Source: Vulcanisaeta distributa JCM 11217 (GTDB taxonomy: Archaea > Thermoproteota > Thermoprotei > Thermoproteales > Thermocladiaceae). From it: a stretch of DNA of 64,000 nt. Shown here in pieces: positions 1 through 10,496 of the stretch. Position numbers and translations under genes: made by a program. The DNA lies in contig NZ_BBBJ01000007.1 of assembly GCF_001316005.1 (NCBI RefSeq), positions 98,392-162,391 on the forward strand. Reading direction: 5' to 3'. Numbering within the stretch: position 1 is the first letter of the stretch; the number at the start of each line of letters is the position of its first letter. The notes below the pieces were generated by a model, which saw only the letters and a program-made list of their open reading frames with translations, did no database searches and had not been told where the DNA came from.

Positions 1-1
1 C

Positions 2-256
2 ATAATGAACCTACTAAACATGCCACTGATGTTCGCTAGTAACTCCTTCTACCCAGTTAAGTCGATGCCCTGGTGGCTCAAGCCCGTTGCCATTGTGAAT
101 CCATTAACGTACGTTAACGACATCAATAGGCAATTATTGCTTGGCATAACGGGGGGGCAGAGCCTACTGCTTGATTATGCATACCTAATAGCCTTTGCAG
201 TAATATTCTCAGTAATAGGAATAGTGCTTTCCTGGAGGTATTTAAGCGAGGCGTAA
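2..256 (+). CDS. ABC-2 type transporter permease, C-terminal part (5' end outside window)
   Basis: The frame is open from base 2, so the gene starts upstream of the window; about 84 residues remain. They contain the loop SMPWWLKPVAIVNPLTY, typical of the last extracellular loop of ABC-2 permeases, followed by one hydrophobic helix (about residues 58-78) and a short cytoplasmic end. Such permeases pair with an ABC ATPase to export drugs, lipids or polysaccharides; the substrate cannot be told from this part. A G7 run at 151-157 encodes the GG of ITGGQS. Confidence 0.75.
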   Translation: MMNLLNMPLMFASNSFYPVKSMPWWLKPVAIVNPLTYVNDINRQLLLGITGGQSLLLDYAYLIAFAVIFSVIGIVLSWRYLSEA

Positions 257-287
257 TTTTAAGCTAGTTTGTATAAGATTCATAACC

Positions 288-755
288 TTACCTTGAGTAC
301 GTCCCCATGTACTCCGCCGTACCGATTATATTATTCTTTATAATCCTTAAAACCTCGTCCTTAGACGCCCTCTGCTTGATATTGGGTACGGTATTCAATG
401 CGTATAACCTAAAGAAGTATCTGTGTGGACCGTGGCCCCTTGGTGGGCATGGACCGCCATAGCCAATCCTGCCAAAGTCGTTAACTCCCTGTATGCCGAT
501 TCCCTCGACGACTGGGGGGGTCTTCGGTACGTTCTCAGGTAGGTCAGTCCTATCGGGCGGTATATTGTATAAAACCCAATGCGTGAATACACCTATTGGT
601 GCGTCTGGATCCTCCATGATTAAAACCAGGGACTTAGTACCTGGTGGAACGCCTGTCCATTGTAATGGTGGGCTTATGTCAACATCATCACACGTGTACT
701 TCCTTGGGATTCTTTCACCGTATTTAAAGGCGGGGCTTGTTAATGCAAAGGACAT
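288..755 (-). CDS. PEBP / YbhB-YbcL family protein
   Basis: A 155-residue protein of the phosphatidylethanolamine-binding (Raf kinase inhibitor-like) family. Visible signatures are the anion-pocket motif DPDAPIGVFTHWVLYNIP (about residues 49-66), GYGGPCPPRGHGPHRYFF (about 98-115) and the carboxy end with GTAEYMGTYSR. Length matches prokaryotic YbhB/YbcL proteins. The family binds small anionic ligands; the physiological role in archaea is not known. It is convergent with the permease before it and divergent from ilvD, so it is probably monocistronic. A C7 run at 514-520 encodes PP in VPKTPP; one proline may be extra. Confidence 0.88.
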   Translation of the reverse strand: MSFALTSPAFKYGERIPRKYTCDDVDISPPLQWTGVPPGTKSLVLIMEDPDAPIGVFTHWVLYNIPPDRTDLPENVPKTPPVVEGIGIQGVNDFGRIGYGGPCPPRGHGPHRYFFRLYALNTVPNIKQRASKDEVLRIIKNNIIGTAEYMGTYSR

Positions 756-823
756 ACAAATTACTATTGATCTACAACCAAATTATTAAGTATTATGTTG
801 ATTCTCATTCTAACGTGTTAAGT

Positions 824-850
824 AATGAATTAATTTAATAGGGGGGGCTA
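824..850 (+). promoter_or_regulatory. Putative ilvD promoter with an embedded G7 run
   Basis: An A+T-rich TATA-like stretch (taatttaata, about 831-840) lies 28-35 bases before the ilvD start and is followed directly by seven G (841-847). If the run was originally four bases, the TATA-to-start spacing would fall to about 29, close to the usual archaeal value. Confidence 0.4.
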
Positions 851-865
851 GTATATAGATTATTG

Positions 866-2556
866 ATGGTTAGGATAAACCTACGAAGTCAGGAGAGGTA
901 TGGAGGTGTCTTAAACGCACCGCACAGGGCTTTTCTGAGGTCTATAGGTTTTTCGGATGAGGACATTGGTAAGCCATTGGTTGCTGTTGTTGCTGCGTGG
1001 AGTGAGGCTGGGCCGTGCAACATACATACGCTTCAATTGGCTGTCCACGTTAAGGAGGGTGTGCGTAGGGGGGGTGGTGGTTCGCCACTTACTGTGCCGA
1101 CGATAGTCGTTAATGACAACATTGGGATGGGTACTGAGGGTATGAGGTATAGCCTGGTGAGTAGGGATGTCATTGCTGATACGATAGAGGCCCAGGTTAA
1201 TGCGCATGCGTTTGATGGATTCGTTGGTATTGGTGGTTGTGATAAGACGACACCGGGAATCCTAATGGCTATGGCTAGGTTAAACATACCGGCTGTTTAC
1301 CTATACGGTGGGACGGCGGAGCCTGGTTTTTACGGTAATCTTAAACTCACCATTGAGGATGTTCACGAGGCAATAGGTGCCTACCTCGCGGGTAAGATTA
1401 CGGAGGATGAGCTTTATGAAATAGAAAAGAGGGCCCACCCAACCTATGGAACCTGCGCAGGCATGTTCACAGCAAACACCATGGCAGCTATAGCGGAGGC
1501 GTTAGGCATGGCCCTACCAGGGAGTGCCTCACCACCAGCCACATCAGCTAGAAGAGTTATGTATGCGGTTGAGAGCGGCGTTGCACTAATGAATGCCATG
1601 GAACTTGGTATTAAGCCTAGGGACGTCATGACGTATGAGGCCTTTGAGAATGCCATAACGGTATTAATGGCAATGGGCGGATCAACAAATGCCATACTAC
1701 ACTTACTAGCCATAGCGTATGAGGCTGGGGTTAAGTTAACGCTTGAGGACTTCGACAGGATATCTAGGAGGACTCCATACATAGCGAGCTTAAGACCTGG
1801 CGGTGATTACGTGATGGCTGACCTCGACGCCGTTGGTGGCGTCCCACTAGTCATGCTGAAGCTACTAAAGGCGGGTCTGCTCAATGGTAAGGTGCTTACA
1901 ATAACGGGTAAGACAATGGAGGAGAATCTAAAGAATTACAAGTTCCCAAATGTGCCGCATGACCACATAGTTAGGGATGTGAGTAATCCAATAAAGCCTT
2001 GGGGCGGCATTAGAATACTCAAGGCTCATTGGCGCCTGAGGGTGCTGTGATTAAGGTCGCAGCCACGGAGTTAATGAAGTTTGAGGGTAAGGCGAGACCA
2101 TTTAATAGTGAGGAAGAGGCGTTCCAGGCAATTAGAAGAGGCGAGATTAAGCCGGGTGATGTGGTTGTAATTAGGTATGAGGGTCCTAAGGGTGGTCCTG
2201 GAATGCCGGAGATGCTTAGGGTCACCGCCGCAATAGTCGGAGCCGGGTTAGGTAGGGATGTGGCATTGGTCACTGATGGTAGGTTTAGTGGTGCTACCCG
2301 CGGCTTTATGGTTGGTCATGTGGCCCCCGAGGCTGCCGTTGGAGGGCCGATAGCTGTTGTCGAAGATGGCGATAGGATATTAATTGACGTGGAGAATGGC
2401 CGACTTGACCTACTCGTTCCAGAGGAGGAGGTAAAGAGGAGGTTAAAGAATTGGCAACCGCCACCGCCCAGGTACACAAGGGGGGGTTTACTTGCTAAGT
2501 ACGCATCACTAGTTACGTCAGCGTCGATGGGCGCTGTAACGCTGCCAAGGCTTTAA
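866..2556 (+). CDS. ilvD: Dihydroxy-acid dehydratase (frame broken near 2025)
   Basis: Catalyses dehydration of 2,3-dihydroxy acids to 2-oxo acids in valine, leucine and isoleucine synthesis (some archaeal homologues also act on sugar acids). Fe-S cluster cysteines lie in GGCDKTTPG and [15 protein letters not shown]; the C-terminal half has the catalytic-serine motif [15 protein letters not shown]. The protein is read in two frames: the first ends at 2050, and the second picks up with [11 protein letters not shown]. The break lies near 2020-2030, where one base seems lost before ggctcattggcgcctgag. Joined length is about 562 residues, normal for the family. G7 runs at 1068 and 2480 add probable extra glycines. 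ATG 866 is preferred; TTG 863 is also possible. Confidence 0.93.
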
Positions 2557-2999
2557 TACTGTATTAATTGCTTAATTATGTTTTCAACACCCTCATTCTT
2601 AATTACCCAATGATTAAACCTTATTACTACCTTAATCACGTCATCACCGTCGTCAAGCCTCGCCACGCCATTATAGGCTAATTGCTTGTTAAATCTTAGG
2701 TATAACTTACCATCACTAAATCTACTATTGATAGTAACAAGGATTATTTCCCTGTCCAGTTGATCGATGGTCTTAAGTATGTATTGAGCAATCTGCAGTG
2801 CATCCTGCCCCCCCTTAAACTGCACCTTTATTGTACTTATATCATTGCCAAAGTGTCCCTGACCGCCACTCCTCATTATGCTGATGCCATCCCTATACTG
2901 TGGAGGCAATAGATTAAGCAATGCCCTTACAACCTTAAGCTCGCTCTCCGTTGCATGTACGTGCGTGCTAAGTTCAACATGCTCTATTGGGTTAATCAC
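2553..2999 (-). CDS. RNA-binding protein of the COG1325 type (exosome-linked dsRBD-like fold)
   Basis: A 148-residue protein starting [18 protein letters not shown], which matches the archaeal family annotated as RNA-binding or predicted exosome-associated (COG1325). Characteristic features are the N-terminal strand with HVHATE, the central [13 protein letters not shown] segment and the [10 protein letters not shown] strand. It would act on cytoplasmic RNA; the assignment rests on pattern memory, not on catalytic residues. Its stop overlaps the convergent ilvD stop by four bases. A C7 run at 2808-2814 encodes GG in QFKGGQDA, of which one residue may be extra. Confidence 0.65.
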   Translation of the reverse strand: MINPIEHVELSTHVHATESELKVVRALLNLLPPQYRDGISIMRSGGQGHFGNDISTIKVQFKGGQDALQIAQYILKTIDQLDREIILVTINSRFSDGKLYLRFNKQLAYNGVARLDDGDDVIKVVIRFNHWVIKNEGVENIIKQLIQY

Positions 3000-3023
3000 A
3001 GTGGTTACTGAAGTTTATTCCCC

Positions 3024-3595
3024 TTAATATTCCTTAGTCAGGACTATCCTAGGCACCCTACATTGAGTTGAGTTCCTTAATTCTCTCAGTTCCTCATTAC
3101 TTAATCCATCAGACCAGGCCTCCGTAACCATGTACATGTCCTCATCCTTAACACCCCTAATCATAGCGCACATATGCAGTGCGCAAACCTTAACATAGAC
3201 ATACCTAGCATGCAACGCCTCCTTAAGCTCATTGGCTAGCCTTGCCGTAAACCTCTCCTGAAGCATGGGTCTAGCCGCAAGCCACTTAACATACCTAGCC
3301 ACCTTGCTCAGACCAGGTACCTCGCTGTTGAGTGGCTCGTAAATCACGGTAACCGTGCCAATAATTGGCAATAGGTGGTGTTCACATAATGATACGAATT
3401 TAATGTCGTTAATTGAAATGCGACCAACATATTCATTACCCTCCATGGGAAAGAACTTAATCTTAGGCGGTGGTTCCCTTAAGCCACGAGTCAACTCAAG
3501 TAGGGCATTTAGGTACCTCCTAGCGTCTCTCTTAATCCAGGCCTGTCAGGATTATCGCCCAAAAACTCTATTATCTTACTTACGTAATTTTCCAT
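3024..3595 (-). CDS. folE: GTP cyclohydrolase I (frame broken near 3522)
   Basis: Converts GTP to 7,8-dihydroneopterin triphosphate, the entry to pterins. The zinc-site motif SLCEHHLLPIIGTVTV and the later cysteine of KVCALHMCAMIRGVK are intact, as is the GLSKVARYVKWLAARPMLQER segment. The open frame starts only at 3494, but the sequence before it reads MENYVSKIIEFLGDNPDRPG, then RRYLNALLELTRG in a neighbouring frame, exactly as FolE should. One C seems missing at about 3522 (gcctagg read as gctagg). Restored length is about 190 residues, normal for the family. ATG 3595 is taken as start; the open frame continues a little upstream. Confidence 0.9.
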
Positions 3596-3690
3596 CTCCG
3601 CTTCCTCATCATTGTGATTATTACGCACAGAACAAGACGGTTAGTACCTATATTTAAGTAAAGCACCCATTGCCATTAAAAATAAGTTCT

Positions 3691-5523
3691 CTAATGAAGC
3701 CTCCTAACCAATAACAACGCCAGTATTATCGATACGGCAACGCCAATAATTAGTGGATAATAAATGCCGTAATTGATGATCACGGTACCAATGGCCTTAG
3801 GACTCATTGATTCATTACCCTGAGCCGCGGTTTCGTTTATAAGCTGCATTAAATACTGAGTATTTATTATTGATGGCATGTTTATCACGAATGTCTCCTC
3901 TACGGTCACATCAATATTGACATCCGTATTATTAATGCTTAGATACGTAAGGTATTGCTTAGCTAAAGCCGTTAATACCGCCTTCTTAACCTCATCACTC
4001 ATTATCGTACTCTCAATCTCGCTCTCGTACCCACTCACCTGGGTCATGTAAGACAATGCCCTCGTCTGATATAATGAGAGGTTTATGTAGGTGACTAGTA
4101 ATTGATTTGTTAGGTTTAATAATTCGTTATGAAGTACGTAAAGACTCCTTGATATACTTATTATTAGTAACTCGCTCTCATTCGCCGCGGCAATTGCATA
4201 ATTAAGACCCTCCGTGGCTTGATTAACCTGGTTCTGCGTCGTTGTGAGCTCACTTTGTATTGTGCCAAGGCTGTTATATACCTGGGAGAGGGTTGTTAAT
4301 GAGTTCTCGATTTGATTTATCATAGTTATTGCATTATTTATTTCATTTATTAACGTGCTATTACTAGTCGAATTCTCTATTTGGAGTAAGTCCTGCTTTA
4401 ACGTATTTAGGGAACTCAGGTACGTTTGCTCATTACTCACCACCGGACTAAGCGAGCTCCTTAATTGAGATACCACATTGGCTTCGGCACCAAGTACCTG
4501 ACCACCAGCGGTGAGTGCTACCTTGAGCTCGATTAATTGAGCCTGGAGTAGGCTCTCAACCATTAATGTTGAGTTTATTATGTATGCCGATGCTCCGAGT
4601 ACCTGAGCCGTCTCATTAAGTAGGTTTATTAATTGTAGGAATTGCGCCGTGTAATTACTCGCCGTCCCTGAAACGCCCGTTAAGGAACTTGAGAAGCTCC
4701 TTATCTGATTAAGGGTGTTGTTTAGGCTGTTAATGGCTTCATTCAGGGAGTTTATTGACTCATTTAAATCAATGCTTGCCTGAACGGTTATTGGGTTTAT
4801 CCTAACGCTATGCCATGGACCCATATTCTCAACAACCATGCCCAGTGTTAATGAGGAGGAATTCTCCGTATTGAATATCCAATAATCAACCTCATAACCA
4901 AGTATGTTCTGCGTTAGCGTGGGTGTGACATTATACTCATAAAATAGGCCGGATTGCCTGGTTAGGGTTAGGGTGGTCATTATTGGGAATGGCAGTAAAT
5001 TAGTGACATTCACTGAGATACTCACGTTGGTACCAACACCGCCATTAACCGTTGTTGAGTTGATGCTGGATCCATTAACGAGGATTTGGTAATCCATGGA
5101 CGCTATTGGCAATAGCGTATAAACGGGCTTAAACCTAACATCAAGTGTCTCCTGGGAGTATGGCTGCAATGTGATGATCCAGGTCACGGCATTGCCACTG
5201 ATTGATGCTGCTGATGGTGATACATATAATATGCTTGAGTATGGTAGTACGTTCATGGTAACGTTTAAAGAGATTGGGTATGGCTCATTATTGTAAAGCA
5301 CCAATGAATACTCAATGTAATAATTCGTGGCTTGATTATTGGGGTTCAAATACGTGACGTAATTAACCGTAAAGTAGGCATTCAATGATTCATGGGCATA
5401 TGCGGTGATTCCCATGAATAGCGTAATCACGATCATCATAACCATCAATAATGCATACTTAATACCCATTAATAGTGCAGATACTCCTTTACTAATTAAA
5501 CTTAATTTCCTATGTAGAACCAA
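3691..5523 (-). CDS. Large membrane-anchored coiled-coil surface protein, unknown function
   Basis: A 610-residue protein with a hydrophobic N-terminal segment (about residues 18-43, ALLMVMMIVITLFMG) that looks like a signal anchor. It is followed by a beta-rich extracellular region with many N-x-S/T sites (about 45-250), then a long Ser/Asn/Gln/Leu-rich coiled-coil region (about 250-520), and a single C-terminal membrane helix ending VRRLH. I do not recognise a named family. It overlaps the ABC ATPase gene upstream by 14 bases, so the two are translationally coupled. The likely location is the outer face of the cytoplasmic membrane. The TTG start at 5523 is weak; ATG codons a few residues in are alternatives. 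Confidence 0.7.
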   Translation of the reverse strand: MVLHRKLSLISKGVSALLMGIKYALLMVMMIVITLFMGITAYAHESLNAYFTVNYVTYLNPNNQATNYYIEYSLVLYNNEPYPISLNVTMNVLPYSSILYVSPSAASISGNAVTWIITLQPYSQETLDVRFKPVYTLLPIASMDYQILVNGSSINSTTVNGGVGTNVSISVNVTNLLPFPIMTTLTLTRQSGLFYEYNVTPTLTQNILGYEVDYWIFNTENSSSLTLGMVVENMGPWHSVRINPITVQASIDLNESINSLNEAINSLNNTLNQIRSFSSSLTGVSGTASNYTAQFLQLINLLNETAQVLGASAYIINSTLMVESLLQAQLIELKVALTAGGQVLGAEANVVSQLRSSLSPVVSNEQTYLSSLNTLKQDLLQIENSTSNSTLINEINNAITMINQIENSLTTLSQVYNSLGTIQSELTTTQNQVNQATEGLNYAIAAANESELLIISISRSLYVLHNELLNLTNQLLVTYINLSLYQTRALSYMTQVSGYESEIESTIMSDEVKKAVLTALAKQYLTYLSINNTDVNIDVTVEETFVINMPSIINTQYLMQLINETAAQGNESMSPKAIGTVIINYGIYYPLIIGVAVSIILALLLVRRLH

Positions 5524-6385
5524 TAAAACTATTTATCAAGTCCCTCCTCCTCTCTATCTCACCTAAATCCTGACCCAACCTCCTTAACCTCCTTTCTTCA
5601 AGATCGAGTATTCTTAGGTATGATTTAATAACGGTTAATTGATCAACCCTTAACCTACTGAATTCCTCCTTAATCCTTGCAAGGTCACTCTCGCTCACTA
5701 TCCTACCACCCCCCCTAAGGTAAATGATCCTATGACCTATTGCCGCAACCTCCATGTTATGCGTAGCGATAACGAAGGTGACGCCTATGGCCCTATTCAA
5801 CAACTTAACTAAGTCGAGTATTAAGTATGAACTGGCCAGGTCTATGGAGCCTGTGGGTTCATCCATGATTATGAAGGATGGGTCATTAGCCAATGCCCTG
5901 GCGATCGCCACCCTCTGTTGCTGACCACCACTTAGTTGGCTTGGCCTATTATTCGCAAACTCACCAACACCAACAAGGTCTAAAAGCAGCCTGGCCTTCT
6001 CCCTAGCCTCATCCTTCGTGTACCTGCCAGTTAATAGCATCGGTAACATCACATTCTCAAGAGCGGTTAATTGCGAAACAAGGTTATACTGTTGAAATAC
6101 GAAACCCAGCCTCTCAAGCCTGAACTTTGATAGGTACCTCTCATCGGCGTCAGTGACGTCAACCCCATCAATAATTACGCGACCGCCAGTCGGCTTATCT
6201 AACGTACCCATTATATTCATCAACGTGGTCTTACCAGAACCACTGGGCCCCCCCATGACAATCGCGATCTCCCTCCTCCTAATGGCTAGGTTTATGTTGA
6301 TTAATGCATCAACATAAACACTACTGCTCAGGTAATACCTCTTGCTAACATTTACGAGTCTCACAACCTCCTCGTTATCCTTCAC
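5510..6385 (-). CDS. ABC transporter ATP-binding protein (MacB/LolD type)
   Basis: A 291-residue nucleotide-binding subunit. Walker A is read as GGPSGSGKTT, Q-loop as FVFQQYN, signature as LSGGQQQRVAIARALA, Walker B as FIIMDEPTGSID and H-loop as THNME. The last 60 residues form a charged helical extension (EERRLRRLGQDLGEIERRR) unusual for LolD-type subunits. A C7 run at 6248-6254 puts an extra glycine just before the P-loop, which probably reflects run expansion. No permease with the FtsX/MacB fold lies next to it; the downstream partner is the coiled-coil membrane protein. The GTG start at 6385 is only 35 bases from the divergent pump gene. Confidence 0.9.
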   Translation of the reverse strand: MKDNEEVVRLVNVSKRYYLSSSVYVDALININLAIRRREIAIVMGGPSGSGKTTLMNIMGTLDKPTGGRVIIDGVDVTDADERYLSKFRLERLGFVFQQYNLVSQLTALENVMLPMLLTGRYTKDEAREKARLLLDLVGVGEFANNRPSQLSGGQQQRVAIARALANDPSFIIMDEPTGSIDLASSYLILDLVKLLNRAIGVTFVIATHNMEVAAIGHRIIYLRGGGRIVSESDLARIKEEFSRLRVDQLTVIKSYLRILDLEERRLRRLGQDLGEIERRRDLINSFIGST

Positions 6386-6426
6386 GGGAAATGGTATTTA
6401 ATATGGGTTAAAATCCCTTATTGCGG
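6386..6426. promoter_or_regulatory. Compact divergent promoter region
   Basis: About 40 bases separate the GTG of the ABC ATPase gene and the start of the MMPL pump gene. The stretch tatttaatatggg can serve as a TATA element for either direction. The two units are therefore likely co-regulated. Confidence 0.4.
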
Positions 6427-9256
6427 ATGATATCGAGAAAGGCCGTATCTATCATGATAATTGTGATTTGGCTAATCATAATGTTTTACCTAGCTCGATA
6501 TTCGTTAAATGTATTCAATGCGCTAACGTACGATGAGACGCAGTTAATGCCGAGCAATATAGAGCCTGTTATTGTTGATAACTTGGTTAATAAGTACATA
6601 GGTACTTCCAACGAAACAACACTTGTCGTTGTAATTAAATTAAGTAATAATGTAACAACCGATATTGAGAATAGATTGAATTACGTAAGTAAGGTCATTA
6701 AGGATGTGGACGCACCCAATATAACAGTCACCGACCTACTAACGACGTACAATGATGTCTACACGATCTATAACGAGACCATTAGTAATATCACTGCGGA
6801 AATAATCAGCAATGAATCCAGTAGTGTATGGAGTCTTTATTGGTCATTAAATAACGAGTGCTCATCAATAATACAATTGAATAGGGAGTATTATTCCACG
6901 GTCTATAACATAAGTAATACGGTTAGTGGTGAATTTAATGCAACCATAAATTACGCACAACTGCTTTATTACGAGATTGAAAAATACTACCTAAGGAATT
7001 ACCCAAATGCATCGTTAAGTACACTGTTTAGGTTAACAACTAGGGATTATAGACTTAAGTATGGTCAATATGGCCCGTACATAGACGAACTAGCTAATGA
7101 AACACTTACCCAATTAATAAGTAAAATTGGTAATAATCCATCGCCATATACACTAATTTCGGAGAATATATCGGGGATTTTATTAACGAACTTTGAGAAC
7201 ATAATTCAGCAGGAATATCCAGGAATAGACCTAAGCAACATAACTGGTTATGTATACGATCAATTCATAAATAATGGCGTTAATAAAACAAATCTAAGGA
7301 TTGCCATTTTACTCGGACCAGACACGAACATCAACTTACTAAGGCTCTTATTAATGCAGAATTACATGAATAGTACACAGCAGTTATTAATACCATACAT
7401 TTACCAATTAACATGTAATAATGAGTCTATCGTAAACACCGTATTGAATGACCTAGGAATTAGTGTCATGAACGCTATAATGCAGGAGCATCCACCACCA
7501 AGCATTCTCAATTTACCTGACAACCTAACCCAGAAGTTCCTGAATGGCACGTACACAGTAGCCTTCATAACATTACCGAGTAATTATGAGGATGAGGTGT
7601 ACGACTTACTAATACGTAGGGATTGGGTATATCCAGTTAGTACGGGGGGGTTATTCTCTATGAGCTTGAGAAGATGGTTACGAGTGACGTGAACATAATC
7701 GATAAGACTACGGCGGTCCTCGTGTTCGCAACAATGATAGCCATGTTGGGGGGGACGCTGATAGGCCCGGTCATGTCATTAACAATACTTGGCTTAACAT
7801 ACTTATCATCACTCGGACTCCTCTATAACTGGGCAATACACTTCAAGCTCTATTACCTCACCGTGTACATGATCGCCCCAATAATCTTCGGAATAGGTGT
7901 TGACTATAGCATGCTCATGCTTAGTAGGTACCTTGAGGAGAGGGTTAAGGGGGGCGTAGTAAGGATGAGGCATTAAGGATTGTATTAACGCGTGTTAGAC
8001 CAACAATACTAACAAGCGCGTCTGTCGTTGGACTTGGGCTAGGCAGCTTCGCAATTTCGAGGTATGGCTACATACAGGACATTGGTATCGGCTTTATAAT
8101 TGCCGTATCCCTCACGATAATCGCAACGGCGGTGATACTACCTGAAATAATGAGGGTGCTTGGAGATGGCGTGCTATGGCCAATGGGACTAAGGGCTAAA
8201 TCCGTTGAGTTGAGGACAGCGTTTCTCTCAAGAATGGCTAGGTTTGCCGTTAATAGGCCGAAAACCGTGGTCGCGGCATTCCTAATAATAACCGTACTGG
8301 CCCTCACATACTTAATACTGAACATAAACATAACAACAGATCCAGTGCAGGTAATGCCGAATACGCCGGCCAAGATCGGATTAACGCTATTAATTAATTA
8401 TTTTAGGAATTACGATTACTCAACAGCGTATCTGGTGGTTTATGGCAATAAAACTGCCGCAATTGCATTACTTAATACCGTTGAGAAGCAGAATTACGTA
8501 ATTAACGCGGCTCTCACATACAACGGTTCAAACATGTACATAATGACTGTTACCGTGAACCAACAATCATTATCGGATAAGTTAATACCGATATACCTAA
8601 GCCTTAGGAAGATTGCTGATGAGGTGTCCAGGGAGTACGATGCTGAGGTACTCGTTGGGGGGGGTTCACCATCGTATAAGTACTACTTCGTGCTTGGCTT
8701 TGAGCATGAGTACTACGGCTTCATAATGTACTTAATGATTGCCATAAACATTGTGATTCTCACGATATACATGAGGTCCGTAATGATACCATTGAGGCTC
8801 GTTGCAACGGTGCTCATGAGTATTACCTGGTCTTTGGCATTGACCATATTCGTGTTCCAAGGTTTAATGGGGGGGATAAAGACCTACTGGTTATTACCGG
8901 TGATATTAATATCACTCCTGCTGAGTGTTGGTACGGACTACGACCTATTCATAATTAGTAGGTTTAGGGAGGAGGTAATTAATGGTTTTAGTGATAAGGA
9001 GGCTATTGTAAGGGCTGTGGAGTTCACGGGACCTGTTGTCACTGGTGCAGCGTTGGTACTCGCCATGGCCTTTGCGTCATTGGCATTGTCGAGTATATAC
9101 ATTTTAAAGCAGGTGGCGCTTGCCGTGGCCTCCTCAGTCATTATAGACTCGTTTATAGTTAGGCCATTGCTTGTTCCAGCCATAATCGTACTTCTCGGTA
9201 AATGGAATTGGTGGCCATTTAGCAATAAGGTAATTAAGCACCCAGTTGCTAATTAA
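6427..9256 (+). CDS. MMPL/RND superfamily exporter (frame broken near 7647 and 7951)
   Basis: Three reading frames form one protein of about 940 residues: residues to VSTGG (7650), then YELEKMVTSDVNIIDKT to EERVKG (7950), then SKDEALRIVLTRVRPT to the end. The layout is that of an MMPL pump: N-terminal helix, a large Asn-rich extracellular domain, a helix bundle with GVDYSMLMLSRYLEE, a second extracellular domain with VEKQNYVINAAL, and a second bundle with VGTDYDLFIISRFREE. Both D-Y motifs that carry the proton relay in MMPL proteins are present. Breaks coincide with a G7 run (five expected by frame) and a G6 run (four expected). ATG 6427 is preferred to TTG 6421. The substrate is unknown, probably a lipid or surface compound. 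Confidence 0.88.
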
Positions 9257-9260
9257 TTGC

Positions 9261-9833
9261 ATGGACGGAATTTACAGGGTTTACCTGCCCTGGTACGTGA
9301 GGCTTAGCGACGGGAGTAAGTATAGAGTACCACTTAATGTAATAATGAGGGGTCTGCGAAATAACGTTTTTGTGATTAAGGTACCGCAGGACGAGATTGA
9401 TTACGCCGCAGAGGAGCTTATCAGAAGAGGGTTTAGACCAACAATGCTCGCCGTGAATAGGGGGGGCGAGAGGTATAGCTTGACCATGAAGATTGAGCAT
9501 CCCTGGGAAATACACGCCAGGATTTTCCCCGATGGTACTATTGAGTCGGAAGTCGAGATAAGTAGGGATTATCTACAGCATCTTGTTGGACCAAGGTTTA
9601 ACGTGGTTTACGAAACCTATGATTTACTGAGGGAAATGGCCAATGATAAGAGAATATGCATTAAGCCGTTAGGTCGATGTATTAGTGATGTTATTGAGAA
9701 CATAGGTATTGAGTTAAAGGCGCCTAGGGCATTAATACAGTGGAAGCCTTTGGTAATTACGGCATCATTAATAGCATTAACACCAATAATAAGCAAGGTA
9801 AGTAAAGCCTCTGTGTTTCATTTACTACAGTAA
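9261..9833 (+). CDS. Unknown protein, 190 residues
   Basis: Starts five bases after the pump gene, so it is probably in the same transcript. The sequence begins MDGIYRVYLPWYVRLSDGSKY and has alternating hydrophobic strands, a central WEIHARIFPDGTIESEVEISRDYLQHL segment, and a hydrophobic C-terminal stretch (about 163-180, WKPLVITASLIALTPI) that may be a membrane anchor. I recognise no family. A G7 run at 9460-9466 encodes GG in NRGGERYS, with one glycine possibly extra. Confidence 0.6.
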   Translation: MDGIYRVYLPWYVRLSDGSKYRVPLNVIMRGLRNNVFVIKVPQDEIDYAAEELIRRGFRPTMLAVNRGGERYSLTMKIEHPWEIHARIFPDGTIESEVEISRDYLQHLVGPRFNVVYETYDLLREMANDKRICIKPLGRCISDVIENIGIELKAPRALIQWKPLVITASLIALTPIISKVSKASVFHLLQ

Positions 9834-9925
9834 TTCAAGCATTTAATTCCCATAATATGGGTCATTTTTCATGTGATATGCCTATTAATTGAAAGAGGCA
9901 GGGCTTTACTATTTCTATTCCTCAA

Positions 9926-9934
9926 TATTTATAA
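9926..9934 (+). promoter_or_regulatory. TATA box
   Basis: The stretch tatttataa is centred about 28 bases before the GTG at 9958, the spacing expected of a leaderless archaeal transcript. Confidence 0.6.
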
Positions 9935-9957
9935 CACCCACTCATTAAATAAATTAA

Positions 9958-10479
9958 GTGGGGACAGAAGGTAATACCATAGTTGGCGTGGCTGGCAATG
10001 CCGACGTTAAGGACATAATTAGGTACATTTCCCATATAATAACATCAGCACTTGATGTAAAACCAAGCGAGTGCCTACTTAATAATTATAATAGTATTAC
10101 GATGAGCGCCGTAAACATGATGCTCAAGTTATTCCCAGAGTTGACGAAAGAGTTGAATGCACTCGCGAGCAAATTCACGGAAATACAGGAGGCTAGTAAG
10201 AAGCTTGTTGGGATTAGGGATGTTGGTAAGTATGCTGATAATGTATTGACTATATTCACGACATATAACGTTGATCCAGGGATTTACGCGGTATTCGCAG
10301 CCCTACAGGCCATGGAGGTTGCGAGAACTTGCGGTGAGAATGATGCAAAGTTCTTCCTGGTGAGGACTTTATTAGCGGGTTCACTACCATTCAATTTATA
10401 TAGGGTATTACTTGATTATCTAAGCATGGATCATAAATTCCCAATAAACCTACTAAAGGCCCTACTTGAAACAATATGA
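9958..10479 (+). CDS. Unknown alpha-helical protein, 173 residues
   Basis: GTG start placed by the TATA box 28 bases upstream. The protein is predicted almost wholly helical with no membrane segments or recognisable catalytic motif. Short signatures are DIIRYISHIITSALDVKP near the start and NVLTIFTTYNVDPGIYAVF in the middle. It is convergent with the molybdenum-hydroxylase fragment. Function unknown. Confidence 0.6.
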   Translation: MGTEGNTIVGVAGNADVKDIIRYISHIITSALDVKPSECLLNNYNSITMSAVNMMLKLFPELTKELNALASKFTEIQEASKKLVGIRDVGKYADNVLTIFTTYNVDPGIYAVFAALQAMEVARTCGENDAKFFLVRTLLAGSLPFNLYRVLLDYLSMDHKFPINLLKALLETI

Positions 10480-10496
10480 TGTATTGGAGCTCATAT

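Noticed and set aside
7640..7960. Programmed ribosomal frameshifting or transcript slippage at the G runs
   Set aside because: Breaks affect dozens of unrelated housekeeping genes with differing shifts and no shared downstream structure; many further breaks are not at runs. Sequence error is simpler, although slippage cannot be excluded.
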